Positions 38,464 through 51,408 of a DNA stretch of 64,000 bases are shown in pieces (within the stretch, counting starts at the first letter, position 1; each line of letters opens with the position of its first letter). The translations under genes were made by a program, and so were the position numbers. Origin of the DNA: Syncephalis plumigaleata. Lineage: Eukaryota; Zoopagomycota; Zoopagomycetes; Zoopagales; Piptocephalidaceae. Location: NCBI GenBank assembly GCA_025201365.1, contig JAIXMF010000028.1:1-64000 (forward strand). Reading direction: 5' to 3'. A model generated the notes under the pieces. That model saw only the letters and a list, made by a program, of their open reading frames with translations, made no database searches and was not told the origin of the DNA.

Positions 38464-41037
38464 ATGGAACAAGGTGCCGGTCCAGCTGCCAACAACAAAA
38501 GCGACGTGTCAACACCAAGCAAGGCTGCGATTCGCGATACTCTTACGAATGCCGCGACTCCACCTACCTTGGGAGACGAACTGCAGCAAGGTGCCGTGTC
38601 TATTAGTGCCAGCAATGGCAGTAACAGCACTAAATCTTCAGCTTCAGTTTCAGCTCCAATACTAGTACCAGCATCAAAGTCCGCGCCTATTATAATACCA
38701 GCCACTACTGCTGGTATTAACGACGGAAGAGCACCTATTGCCGCTTTTAATTCTGCTCCTATTCCCACTCCTGCCATCTCTCCTGCCATCTCTCCTATTC
38801 TCGCCCCCGCTCCCGCCACTTCTCCTGCTACTACCACTGTCATCTCTCCTATTATCGCTCCTACTACCACTGCCACTGGTGCTGCCTCGGAACCGGTGCC
38901 TGTTCAATCAGCGGAGGCATTACCGAAGCCAGCACAACTATCAGCTGCTGGCGGCGGTAGTACAGGTGTAGGAAAAAAGCACAGTAAATTTATTCATGTG
39001 CCTTTTAAGTGGCCCGAGCTGAAGCAGGAGAACCGCACGAAGCTAGTAGGGTGGATAACGCCAGAAGGAGATAAGAAGCAGGGTAAGCTATGTTTGAATG
39101 ACACAGACGAGAATAACTAACCTATCTGTAGAATTGCTACTTTACCGTGGCAGCAAGCTATCATTCGGTAATGAAGATGACTGGTAAGTTGCTACTATGT
39201 CACCTTGATCTACTTACTAATTGCAATACATTAGTGATTATAAGCTTCCTCAGCATAATAACTCTGCTTTCGATATATCAGAGGTAAGAGAATAATCATA
39301 TTAAACGATGGGTGTAATCTAACCTGCAGCTCATTAGGAGAATGGTATGATTCACATAACAGTAAGTACTATGCTCAAATGTATTGAATGTTTAACTAAT
39401 CATTTATTAGAATGGAGGCTCTGTTGCCTTAACTAGTAAGTTATTGGTATGAACGGTCAAATATGCATGTTAATCATTTCTGTAGTAAACGACCAGCAGG
39501 AAGCTGAAAACAGCACATTTGGAAATGTTGGTATTATTAAGATAAGCATTTATGATTGTAAGTTACAGCTTTCCCTATAATCTTGAGCTAACAATATATA
39601 TATATAGACAATTTTATATATACCGCACTAGAACAACCAGAATCAGAGCAGGTGTCACCTGTTTATTACATACAGGTAAATGGAGACAAATACATACAAT
39701 ATTACTACTAACACGATACAGATGCTGGGTGGTTATTATCACACCACAGAGCGTCTCGGCGGGTAGGTGACCAAATAGTTAAATGCAGGGAAGTTCTATA
39801 ATGAATAGCTAACATGCGTATCTAGCGGTGCTTTCGGCACAGTATACAAGGGGGTATCGTGCACTACCGGAGAAGAAGTCGCGATCAAACAAGCCGGTAG
39901 CGACGATACGACACTGGTGAATGAATGGGGCATAATGCAAAAGTTTCGACAACAACAGCATATACTACGTGCCATTAGTTTCAACATAGACGATTATGGC
40001 ACGTTTGTTGTTACCGAGCTAGCTAAAGGAGGCAGTCTAAAAGACTACGTTAACAAAAATCCTCCATATCTCCCTGAAACCAAGGTCAAGATAATTGTCC
40101 GGCAAATTCTGTTGGCGCTTCAGGTAAGTAATACAACCATAATTAATATCAAAACCATATTAACCCATACACTATTAGGATCTGCACGAGGCCAACATGG
40201 CGCACCTTGGTAAGTAATTATGCTTATGATTAACTAATAATATTTACTCAGGATAACTTGTTTAATGTAATTCATTTACAACTAGATATCAAGGTAAGTT
40301 ATTTGGTTATTTGCTTTATTATAAATATTAACACAAGTATAGCCCGAGAACATTCTTTTCAAAGACAAGAAATGTGCATGCGCCCTCTTGGCAGATTTTG
40401 GGCTGTCGCTTATATTCACAAGCTCAAACACAAATACCAATGGGCCTATTGGCACGCCAGAATACATGGCACCCGAAGTCCTTTTGAGCGGCACGGATGT
40501 AAACGCCGTTGTTGATTTTTTTGCCAAACAAGGCGATGGTGGCAAAGAGAAGGTTGCCCATCTCCACGGCTCACATATCGGCTTCAACAAAAGCGCCGAT
40601 CTATGGAGCCTAGGTGTACTTACATATTATTTGTTAAGCGGTAAGTTAATTTCTACTTAAAATTAACGATAGCTAACGTAGTATGTTACAGGTCAGTATC
40701 CATTCATGAAGGATCAAAATGAATACACTTATGAAGAGTACATCAAGACAATTTTTAATGAGCAAACGCCATTTAAAATTATAAATTCTAATGAGCCCAT
40801 GGTAGAAGGTACGCTATTATTATTACACTAGTACAATCCACTAATTGCAATCAATCATGTTTAGCGAAACGTTTTATTAATGGTCTTCTCCATGTTAATC
40901 CGGCCCGACGCATGACGGCCGTGGATGCTGCAGAGCATCCATGGCTTAAATTCGCGCAGGAAGCAAAGCGAAAGCTTGACTGCTTCCTACAATCTGACCT
41001 GTCTGAGCCACCAGCAAAGCGACAACGGCGCTTTTAA
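38464..41037 (+). CDS. FHA-domain protein kinase, Chk2/Rad53-like
   Basis: Predicted Ser/Thr kinase with a phosphopeptide-binding FHA domain. The start at 38464 (MEQGAGPAANNKSD) gives about 200 Ala/Pro/Thr/Ser-rich residues. The FHA region is spread over several short exons: YRGSKLSFGNEDDCDYKLPQ, then NGGSVALT and VNDQQEA. It includes one apparent missing base near 39335. The kinase part has SGAFGTVYKG (Gly loop), EEVAIKQ (Lys), HLDIKPEN (catalytic loop), DFGLS, GTPEYMAPE and DLWSLGVLTYYLLSG. The catalytic Asp lies in an 8-nt exon (40286-40293, ATATCAAG) between 76- and 50-nt introns. An Asn/Thr/Gly-rich insert follows DFGLS. The end PPAKRQRRF is a possible nuclear localisation signal. Assignment to the checkpoint-kinase type rests on FHA plus kinase. 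Confidence 0.8.
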
Positions 41038-42689
41038 TTGTCACCACTAATGTACCATACAATTCTGTTCAATAAATGTACTACTATTGTCATTAACAAT
41101 TTAAATTACTGCATGCAAACATTTCCATACTTGCTACTCCATTCATTCTACTATTGCTCTCTTTATTCACTATGCTTATCTTCATCATTCTACTGTTCCA
41201 CTACATATACATGCTTGCCAATATTGTCGTTTCACACTGCATGTATTCACTATTCCACCTATTGCCCATTCCCCTTGTTATTTACTTCTTTACACAGCAC
41301 GCGCCTTATTCGTGCCAACTGCACTCTAGTTGTTTCTATTGTTTCCCTGCTATTTATTTCTTAAACAACACGCGTCTTCTTTGTGTCAACTACATTCCAC
41401 TTGCCAATAAACAATACACGTCTACTTCCTCTTCATTATATGCTAGTTATTTCTTTTACTTTCTCAGTAATACGTGTCTTCTTCGTGTCATTGTATTCCT
41501 CTATTCCTTGTTTATTGCTTCTGGTTATTCTTTTGTTTACTACTAATCTTAACTCGTTTATGTGCTCATTTGTCTTTAGTATCATAACACCTTTGTTTAT
41601 TGTTTGTTCTACTCATTAGCATACAGTGCCCTGTCTTGTATGCGTAATGTTGCTTGTGTGTCTGCTATCCTCGCTGATACACGTCATCTCCACCTTGTCT
41701 TTCTTCCACTATTCGTTCATATATCACTCCGCTCTATCATAATAATATCTACATGCGGTTACTCTACTACAAGCACACGTCGTTTCTGCAAGTTGTTCGA
41801 GTATGCGTGTCTTTGTACCGAGTACTTATTACTTTATTCCTTGTTCCTTCGCTTTCCTTCTTAACAATATATCACTTGTCGTTAGTCTATTCCTCGGTCT
41901 TGTTCCATTCTATTCTCGACTACCGGTAACGTACAACCTGCTAAGCGTACTGATAATTTATTCATTCGCGGTATTGTCATTCCTCGCTATACAGACAACG
42001 CTGCTTCTTGTCTATACAATAGCATGTTTATTTACCTTAACTGCCGCTGATTGGCATAATAGGACAGTGCAAGTAACTAAACGTGCATGCTATATGCATT
42101 CTTCTCTTCTTCTCTTCTTCTCTTCTGCTTCTTCTGCTCATTTTCTACCGTCACTCTGTGCTTGCTTGCTCTCACATGTCACTCATACGTCTAATAAAAT
42201 GCCATGGATTACACCCGTCCATTTTATTTATCTATCTCTTTGGTCACATACATGTAGACATTATTGTAGTGTTATCAGGTGCAAGCGTATATGTATGATC
42301 CTTTGCCATATACGTGCTAACAACTTATTAATTGGAATGGTTGGTATACTGCTCGTTCTTAATTGTACTATATTGTCAGCAAACAGCGAAGGCTCGTTTT
42401 AGTTTGATCATTCTATTTTATTGCTGTATTATAATCTTATCTTGACCGTAAATGGCTTTGTGGCATGGACCTGTGTTTGTATGAGTGTGTTAACGTACCA
42501 ATACTGTCTTTATTGTTATGCTTAATGATCACTAAATGTACGATTAATTAAGCATCGCTATTATTACTATAGCATATCCAGACGTAGAATTCGATAACGA
42601 CTCGATATACAGCATATGACTACGGAGTATGCGAGTATCTGTAATATGAATCCGATTTATTTAGTATAGTATAGTTGACACTGTAAACT
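41038..42689 (+). repeat. T/C-rich region with dispersed repeat copy B
   Basis: Copy B of the repeat lies at about 41280-41620 (CTACATTCCACTTG, AATACACGTCTACTTCCTCT and ATATGCTAGTTATTTC in the same order as copy A). The T/C-rich composition goes on to about 42400 and creates long hydrophobic-looking frames, one of 199 codons at 41803-42402. I do not regard these as genes. Confidence 0.6.
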
Positions 42690-43633
42690 ATCATTGAAGC
42701 ATTTGGTAAAATCGATCATTGCATTCTCGTTGTAAGCACATATGCATACGTGGTCATTCCATTCACTAGGTTGCTAGCCATTAAATTGTTATTAGCATTA
42801 GCCGAATACGACTACAAGACAGCACAAGACTTACGGGTAAGATGATAGCAAAAGACATGTATATAAATTCATTTAATAAATTGCACTAGATTTATTGATT
42901 GTAAATCGAGTACAGTAGTACCAGTGGCCATAGCAGCAATGAATGGATTTGAACTAGGCGGCAATAATCTCCATGTTATTACAGCGATGAAACCTGGTAC
43001 ATTGATCGAAGGCATGAAAGCATTAAAAGGATTGGCACCACTTCAAGCACTATCTGCTACGATAGCTAATACTGCTACTACGAGTACTATGGTCAAAGGT
43101 AGTATACACGTACATACATACATACATACATACGTAGCAATACCTTGACAGGACAATCCATGGCAATATCACCGGTGGAACCATTGAATAGCGTATTGAA
43201 TGAAGAAAACATCAGCATTATAGGAAGTCAGCGTTGCGCGGTAATGCAGAAACTTGCACAGAGTGAAGAGGTAGGCAACACGTATGTACTGATATATCGA
43301 ATAACATTGCTGGTGTAGGCAGCTCGTGTTGCACATGATCGAGCACAAAAGAGCGATAACACGACAACTACTGTGGTGCGTATTGCTAATGCAGTCACTG
43401 CCGGTGAAGTGGACAATACACTAAAAGAAGAGTTCGAGGAGGAGTGTCGTCGCTTTGATGTCATAACTCGTATTCCCATTAAAGTTGACAACGACATCGC
43501 TGGTGTCGCCTATATATTCGTGCAGTTTGACGAAGTGTCTGATGCACAGCAAGCGGTGAAGATGCTCCATGGCCGCTGGTTCGGTGGACGACAGTTGGCG
43601 GCCGACTTTTACAACCAGGATGCGTTTATTTGA
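42690..43633 (+). pseudogene. 5'-truncated PUF60-like splicing factor fragment
   Basis: Recognisable from the middle of the second RRM to the C-terminus of a poly(U)-binding splicing factor of the PUF60 family. Pieces in order: IIEAFGKIDHCILV (about 42690-42730), TTTRQHKTYGFIDCKSSTVV and IAAMNGFELGGNNLHV (RRM2 end), then ENISIIGSQRCAVMQKLAQS, and the C-terminal UHM-type RRM (EECRRFDVITRIPIKVDNDI, LHGRWFGGRQLAADFY), stop at 43631-43633. The introns are kept. A shift is needed near 42800. The N-terminal half and RRM1 are not found upstream, where T/C-rich repeat sequence begins. Probably a broken duplicate, although the frame from 42890 to the end is largely intact. Confidence 0.65.
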
Positions 43634-44707
43634 GGTAATCATCGATTAACTATGTAGACATCAGTGAATAATAAAGTGAATATCTCAATCTGGCACATTC
43701 ATACGACATATGTTGCCACGATGTGTAGTCGACCAAATAGTCCGTAGAATGATGCATCACTAAACATTACCTACAATGGAGTGTCAATTACAATGTGGTA
43801 TACCTTTACAGCTGGTAATACACTACTAGTGTATGATGTACTAAATGTCGTAGTAGCTGATCGATACGTACTAACCTATTGAATGATGATGGATTTGATG
43901 ATAAGCTAATGTCTAATAAAAAGTATTAGTAGTGTGATATGGCTGCATTGTACTTACTTGAGTTGTTTGCTTTTTAGATATGACCAAATGTAAGTGCGTT
44001 TAGACAAGTGTATACAGGAGATTATGAATATTTATTGATGGAAAAAGCAAAACAAACATATTTCATACAGTTGGCCATACATGGTGCATATTGAATGGAA
44101 ATAGGAAAGTGTGGCAACGGCCACATCGTTAGTATAACCAGATAGTAATAGTAATAGTAGCAGTATATATTAACGCTGACTTGTCTTATTATTATTAGCC
44201 TTGCTGAGTCTTGACGATGACTGAAACGGTTAGTCCATCCACTGACCGAGAATAACACACGATTCCATTCTAATTACCAAATACTTGCTGCGGTATGTCA
44301 GCCATGTGATATGCCCAGTTTAATTTACTGATTGAGACGACGACTGCCCATACTCATATAGAAGTGCCGTTAATGGTAATAATCGAGTGTTCGCTATGTT
44401 GGCAGTAATTAGTGTAGCGTATATTGCATAATAGTAGTATCGCGTGTATCAATATCCATAATTGATCATATCATCTGGATGTTAATAGACTGATGATGAT
44501 GATGGTATCATTGGTAGTAGTAATTGCTAGCTGATCATTCTAATCCATTCAACTAATAATGAATATCGTACGCGAATACAGTATGATAAAGTAACAATTT
44601 ATAATTGGTATGTGTCTAACAACTAGGTCCTATGTGTTCATGACGATCGAATGAATGGGGTCGTTATTCAATAGGCCTGCTAGGACATCATCGATGGGAT
44701 GTTGCTA
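43634..44707. other. Intergenic region between two gene fragments
   Basis: About 1.07 kb, AT-rich. Convergent 3' flanks of the PUF60 and IleRS fragments. No supported gene. Confidence 0.45.
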
Positions 44708-45918
44708 TTAGTTATATGGATGCATAGCAGTAGTAATGACGTGTCCATTGTTATTGTTCACAACAAGTTGGCATCGATTGCATAGACATTCCGGTTGATC
44801 AGATCGATAGCTCCAACATCTAGGACATTTATGTCGTGCCGATAAACGTAGGATCATTTGGCCAGATGCACCATTCATAGTGTCTATTACGTTGTCGATT
44901 AATAGTCATTATCATGACACACTCATACTGCATACTTCATACTTACTTGGTAATGATATCGTTTCACTAATAAGGACAGTGTCATTTATCGTGGTTAATG
45001 TTGACTGTGCAGCAACATTAACCGATGCATATAGGAACAGTTCAGGTAGTTGCGATGCTAATGCATATTGCTTAATAAACTATATACGAGCAATATCACT
45101 ATCGCTATTATTACTACTACTGTCTTACCGTATTTATGTAGCAATTGGCCTAGTGGAGACATTGCACTGTCTTCTAGTTCTAGTGTCAGATCGATTTGCG
45201 CGCTTGTCTTGATTCCCCTGTCATTCAATGATATATTTACAAATATCATTTGGTATACTGCAGATAGCGCTTACTTGGCCTGTCTCATCTTCTCGACTAG
45301 CTGGTAGTACCGACTACGAAGGTGTCGTAGCACTGTCCAATCTTGCTCCAAAGCAGTATTATGCCAATGATCATCCTATTCATTGCCAATGCTCGAGTGT
45401 TAGACCACACATAGCTCAGTGATTGCAAGTGTTTACCAGAGATATCCATACCAACTGGAATACGCTATCAAGTGGTGTCGACCAAGTTGACGAGGAAAAA
45501 GGCTGAATCTCCTCGGCTAAATGACAAGTAATTGGTGCGAGTGCGCGTGTGTACACCTCAATTATCTATGCGGCATTCCTTGCTTAGCTACAATTGCATA
45601 TCAAGTATCCAGGGCTTCTTACGCGGTATACAGCAGTCTGTGCCGACCTTCGTGCCAACGATAATTTGTCGTCAACGTAAAGCCGCTCCTTGATAGATTC
45701 AAAGTAGAACGCCGATGGTTGTGAGTTGATAAAGCGATTCAATTCTTGAATAACTGCAATAAACAAGGCAGATATTAGTTCTACCGTTGCGTATGCTATT
45801 CACACTTCTTATCGACATGCCTTTATTGAACGAGAATACTTGGTGAGCATTGCTAATTAACGTGGCAGAACAATGTAGTTCATGTAAAGTGTATTGGTCT
45901 ATCAAGTAACGATGAGAA
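44708..45918 (-). pseudogene. 5'-truncated isoleucyl-tRNA synthetase fragment (mitochondrial/bacterial type)
   Basis: C-terminal part of a class I synthetase. In order from the right: LIDQYTLHELHCSATLISNA (to about 45820), a GC-AG intron (about 45821 to 45754), ELNRFINSQPSAFYFESIKE and RLYVDDKLSLARRSAQTAVY (anticodon-binding domain), LAPITCHLAEEIQPF and PLDSVFQLVW, then TSAQIDLTLELEDS, and finally the zinc-binding end HKCPRCWSYRSDQPECLCNR CQLVV. The KCxRCW...CxRC finger is typical of bacterial and mitochondrial IleRS. The stop is at 44708-44710. The catalytic core (HIGH, KMSKS) is absent. Minus-strand repeat copy C starts about 350 nt upstream. Breaks in frame near 45600 add to the case for a fragment. 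Confidence 0.65.
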
Positions 45919-46269
45919 TGCAAAAAGGTTGACGTAATCAATATGCGCATTATTGCATATAAGTAGCAACGAGTGAACAAATAGAATACAAGATAAACAA
46001 TATAATAAACAAGCAGTAATTAGTAGAATGACTGACTTGTCACGAATGAGCAAGGAATGAGCAAGGAAGGGTGCATGAACACGTATGCCAGTTTATTTGA
46101 AGAAGCAGTGTATGCTTGTAGGTCAATAGAGTATGTAGATGGCAGTAAACAAATAAAATACAAATAAAAGCATGACGTAATAGTGGCATACAAACAGATG
46201 ACGGAAAAGAGTGGTAAAAGTGAAAGGTGCATATTACAACGAGAGCAGTGAACGCTTAAACATTGATAA

Positions 46270-46870
46270 ATAAGCAGGGCAGTGATAGAAAACAAAGGAC
46301 TAGAACGAACAATAAACAATGCTTATTGGTATAGTAATAATAACGACAAGTGAGCATGTAGATAGTTTAGAGGAAGAGGAAGAGAACAAAGAGATAAATA
46401 AAAGTCATAGAGATAGTATGGCAGAATAGCTGCTATTGGGAATGTGTATGTTAAAGTGAAAGAGGAAGTAAGTGGAATGCGAATGACACGAAGAAGACGC
46501 GTATTACTGAGAAAGGAAAAGGAATAACTAGCATATAGTCAAGAGGAAGTAGACGCGTGTTGTTTACTGACAAGTGGAATGTAGTTGACACAAAGAAGGC
46601 AATTACTGTTTAATGATAAGGGAAATGACAAGGGAAATGAGGTTGACACGAAGAAGAGAGTATGTGAAAGAAGTCAACGACAAGTGGAATGTAGTCAAGA
46701 CTAAGAAGGCAGCATCGGTAAAGAAGTAAAGGGAAACAACAATGAAATGGATACTTGGAAATGGATCAGTACATCATTAATGTCATTAGACACTAGTAAC
46801 GAACATGTCAATTAGTATTAGTATTTATTGATTACTAGTAATAGACGAATAAACTAAATATATACTTATT
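46270..46870 (-). repeat. T/C-rich dispersed repeat, copy C
   Basis: Reverse complement of copy A (31960-32420), with an extra internal unit. Shared blocks include the complements of TACTGATCCATTTCCAAGTA, CTACATTCCACTTG (three times here), CGTCTACTTCCTCTT and CATACACATTCCCAATAGCA. The T/C-rich composition continues down to about 46020. Confidence 0.7.
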
Positions 46871-47232
46871 ATTGAGCATTTTTGAATGGTTCTATTTGAA
46901 TGACAATGCATTGCGTTGTGTATTTGACTCATGTATAGATTAATTACAATAAAGATATTGCTACAATGATGTCAGCATAATGACGTGACATGCCGTAATG
47001 TGTTAGTTGACGTATAGATTAGCAATATCAATGTGGCATCTTAGTCATACAAACTACGAGAATTCACATATAAAACTGAAGCTATACAAGCAGCTAGTAG
47101 GTTAGAACATCTGCCCTTTACTGCTTTTATCGCGAAGCATATTGGTTACAATCTTACTCACCTTTTTTTAGTTATATAAAAATTACCATTAAAGCTAAGT
47201 TCAAAGAGGGTAGTCAGCGCGTTTGTAATGCT

Positions 47233-47700
47233 ATGGTGGAGTGCGCTTTTGCGTTAGTTACTGGCGTCACTGGAAAGCGTGGTAACACGCCTATCAGTAC
47301 CGCCACCAACGGCGACATTATCGTCGTTGGAATTAAGAACAGAGCCAGCAGCGCTGGTTGCGGTTACGGCTGCAGCAATGGCTTTCAGACTATAGCTGCA
47401 TCGCCATCATCTCCGCCACCACAATTTTCTCCCCTCAATTTTTCCACTATGTTGGCAACAACATCTAGTGTAATTAAACCGTATATATTTGATACGGAAG
47501 CGCAAATACATTAGTCGGTAGAACGTATGTTACCATGACTAACTGCACCAAAATACGGCTCGCGCAGAGTTAAGCGCTTTTATTCCAACCCTATAGATTG
47601 GTCATCAACCAATTTATTAGCGGTTGGAACTAAAGAACACGTAAGCGTGGTGAATACTACCACAGGTGCTGATACCAATTGGGGTGAAATATGCTTAAAT
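47233..47700 (+). pseudogene. Possible fragment with one WD40-like unit
   Basis: An open frame (47233-47514) rich in Ser, Thr, Gly and Pro starts MVECAFALVTGVTGKRGN. After a short possible intron (GTATGT donor near 47525, CTAAC branch, CAG at about 47567) a second frame reads KRFYSNPIDWSSTNLLAVGT and KEHVSVVNTTTGAD. This resembles the first WD40 blade of Cdc20/Fizzy-type proteins (YxNxxDWSxxNxLAV). No further blades follow. Tentative fragment only. Confidence 0.3.
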
Positions 47701-48289
47701 AATCCAATAATAATATCTTTTCGTGTATGTTTAATCACTCTTTATTCGCACTATCCTACCGCATTTTAATTGTATCTTTTATTCATATCTCCACATCCCA
47801 ATCCCTTCATTTATTATGTTATGTCCTATTAGCACAGATACATTTGTATCAATGTGCTAACTTACTGATCCTTCGTATGTGTCTCAGCTGGTATATCGCG
47901 AACACTACGACAATGTGTATATGGCCATTTATTACAGATGGCCTTATACACATTGTCGTAGCACCCACTGCTTAGTATTATTACGTTAATATTCAGCAGT
48001 ATAGCGGTATATTGTCGCAAGGCTATCCAGTTGCTTCAACATAACATTCCGTATCCACCGTAGAGGCGGTGGCTACGTCTGTAGATATGATGGGGACATA
48101 ACATATTTATTGCTTTATTCATTCATTCATTCATAATTATCAATTACAGGTAAGTTCATTTATTGAAATACACTAACAATATTACAATTAGAACATCCAA
48201 ATGCCAATGATATTGGCTGCATACTATTTCCATTCTATTCGGTAAGTTGACATTTCTATTCATTGCTAATACAAGTGACAATATCCAGA
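47701..48289. repeat. Non-coding stretch with a 24-bp-arm hairpin
   Basis: An inverted repeat at 47907-47930 and 47938-47961 (CTACGACAATGTGTATATGG... paired with ...CCTTATACACATTGTCGTAG) encloses 7 nt and has about one mismatch. ATTCATTC repeats lie near 48117-48132. Otherwise nothing recognisable up to the start of the right inverted-repeat arm. Confidence 0.55.
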
Positions 48290-51200
48290 CAATATGTACT
48301 AATTCCCATTCTAAATGTCAATCAACTAATATTCAACAATAACGACAATATACCGGAATAATCAACCATGCTAATGCTTACTGCCAACACTCATTGCCAT
48401 CCATCATTGACAAGTATCCACTAGCAACATGAATAAACATGAATCATTTTGATCTATATCGACATGTCATTATTGTATACCCTTCTATCTCATTATTGCT
48501 TCATTACCTTCTACTTGCCAGAACGACATTGTATCTTAGTCCGCTCATTCCTCTCTTTCATCCAGCATCAATCATTTCATACACTCATTCCATTCTACTA
48601 TTCTGGCATTTTATCAGTGATGCAAGTCATTTATTCCATTCTACTACCATCATACACATACCAATAAAGACAAGCTGTCCATTGCTTCATACCGTTCAGA
48701 ATGTATCATTATTCTCTATTATTTCGTAATAATCCAAATAATCATACATGTATTGGTACAAGGCAAGAGCATCAAGTAAATACGGCAATTCCGTTTATTA
48801 ATACATAATCATGTTACATAAATATAAATAATGGTATGGCCATTTATTGAATAGCCATGTGACGTAGATCATCATTACCCGTTCACGCTGTATGTGATAA
48901 ATACGAAGTACACTCTTATGTAGCTTACTAACTAATGGCATGTCATTTTATTTATTGAATGTCCAGCGTCTTCTTTAGCTTAACAATCAATGCCCATTCC
49001 TCCTTGGACACATCGTTACGGAAGCTTTCCTTAAGGATATCAATTGATTGACGAGATATCTAATAGCATGACGATTAATACTCTAGTCATGCTATCCATT
49101 AGTACAGCAATAGTCGTGCCGCGCTTACCTTGCTGTATAGTTCATTCTGTTCTGTAAAGTGACGGCCTACCATCTTCGGTGTTTCATAGACGGGACATTC
49201 AATCTTAACGGCAACACCCGCGGTAGCTTGTCCCTTCTTTACGAGGTCGACACTCTTGTGATTCTGCTCGATACTGGTCACCTTACCGAGCGTGATAATT
49301 TCCCTCTCCTTCGTCTCGGGATCCGTGTTAATCACGCAGATCGGTGTACCGGGACGGAGACTACCCTCTACCACGTCGACACCCAAAACGATTGGATCAC
49401 GCTTGTTGAATACACAACCGGGCACGATCTTTAGTACGCAAGGGAAGACCGCTTCAGGTGCTTGATCCTTGCGTTTTTGTTCCATAATTTCCTAAATAAC
49501 ATAACACAATGAAATCATCTATATTAGTTCATCATCATCGTTGCTAATCACTTGTTATGCTATGTGCACTAGTAGGTTTACCTTATTGTATGCCATAAAT
49601 TGATCGAATAGATGGTAGATGATATCGGCGGTAAATATACGTATGCCCATTTCATCTGCCAACTCTTGCGCATCCCTGTCGACCTTGACATCAAAGCATA
49701 GCATTACCGCGAATTCCTTGGCTCGTTCCAACATGGTCGAGCAGCGAATAATGTCACGCTTATGCACGGGACCAATGTTAATGCCGGACACGGGAATCTT
49801 TGATACTCGCAGGAATTCCAGCAATGCTTCCAGTGAACCGATAGTCGATGCTTGTACACAAACACCGCGACCACTTTTGTCGACCGATTTTAACAAGGTT
49901 TGCAGATCGGACATGACCTCGTCCATTAGATCGTCTTCATCGTCATCCGGACCAACCACCATGAGACGGGAGCCGGCAATGGTCTTTTCTAGTTCTGGCG
50001 CGCAAATCTTAACACCCATGGCGGCTTTAATGGTCTTGTGATGCACGTAGGCCGACTATCATCATTGTATATTTACAGGTAAGCTGATGCTACTAACCAA
50101 GACACTATTGCTTGTCTCCCTTACCTTAACTCGTAATTCCCGTAATGGTTGCGGCGTAAGCAGTGCTCGGACATTGGTGACGATAGGTCCGTTCAAGCCG
50201 CATACTACAATACGGTCACCTTCGTTCAACACGCCATTCGACAATACAACATCAATGGTGGTTCCGAGGCCTTCTATCACCTTTACTTCCAATACTGTGC
50301 ACTCCAGTTCCGACAAATACATTAGCTTGTCGTTCATACGCGTTTGAGTTAGTTGCACCAGCAGGTTAAGTAAATCGGGAATACCCTCGCCTGTAATGGC
50401 TGAAGTTGGCACGAGCGACACATTACGGCCAAGATTCTTATTCTCATAGTAAAGACACGAGTTGAGACCCTAATCGTATCGTATCGTATCATATCGTATC
50501 GCAGGGGATAGAATGATTCATTAGTGTTACATTTATAATAGCTGACGGCTAGACTCACCTGTTCAGCGAATTCCAATATGACTTTTTTGGTACGATCCTC
50601 AAATTCCCGTTGTGCGTGTTGCTTTTGTTTACTAAGCGAGTCGCGGAACGCATTGTTCGGAATTGGTTTCCAGTCGTAGACACGATCAATCTATACGAAC
50701 GATATCGTTGCACATTATTACTAGTTGTTCCGTTTGTATATTCCTCGCTGTGTACAAACCTTGTTGAGTGCAACAATAAATGGTGTTTTACGATCACGCA
50801 ATAGACGTAATGACTCGAGTGTTTGTGGCTCCAAACCGTGCTACATAATAATAGTGCAAATGAATGAATCAATCAGCTAATGTATTCATGTACTCCATTT
50901 GCGTTATCTCAATCTACTTACCACAATATCTACAACGAGAATGGCGATATTACACAGCGATGAACCACGAGATCGTAGATTAGTGAATGACTCGTGACCT
51001 GGCGTGTCGATGACCAATAGACCAGGCAGTTTGTATTCAATTCTGATGTCCTATAAGTAAACGAGCATTAATAACTATAGACTAGTGGATCGGTGGCAAT
51101 ATCGAATTACCTCGGGTAAGCATTCCGTCTTTTGTTTAACCGCATCAATCGGGAAGTAGGTGGCACCAATTTGTTGGGTAATACCACCAGCTTCACCTTC

Positions 51201-51408
51201 TTGAACATTAGTTTGTCGGATCTATATGAAATAATGGTTAGCATTGGTAATAGCTAATCAAATAATGCGCACCTTATCCAATAGCTTGGTTTTACCCGTA
51301 TCTACGTGACCAAGAATACAGCAAATGGGCGAGCGAAGATCATCCTTTGACCGGGCAGCAAGTGCTTCCTCCATACGTTTCTATCGTCATCAACATAGAC
51401 GATAAGTC
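48290..51408 (-). repeat. Right arm of the ~3.1-kb inverted duplication
   Basis: Inverted counterpart of 33162-36285. It contains the eIF5B exons from the G domain to the stop, plus about 660 nt of 3' flank. This arm is continuous with the rest of the eIF5B gene, so it is probably the source copy. Confidence 0.9.

Noticed and set aside
41803-42402. 199-codon hydrophobic open frame
   Set aside because: It lies in T/C-rich repeat sequence, where low stop frequency and hydrophobic codons are expected. No family match or gene structure.
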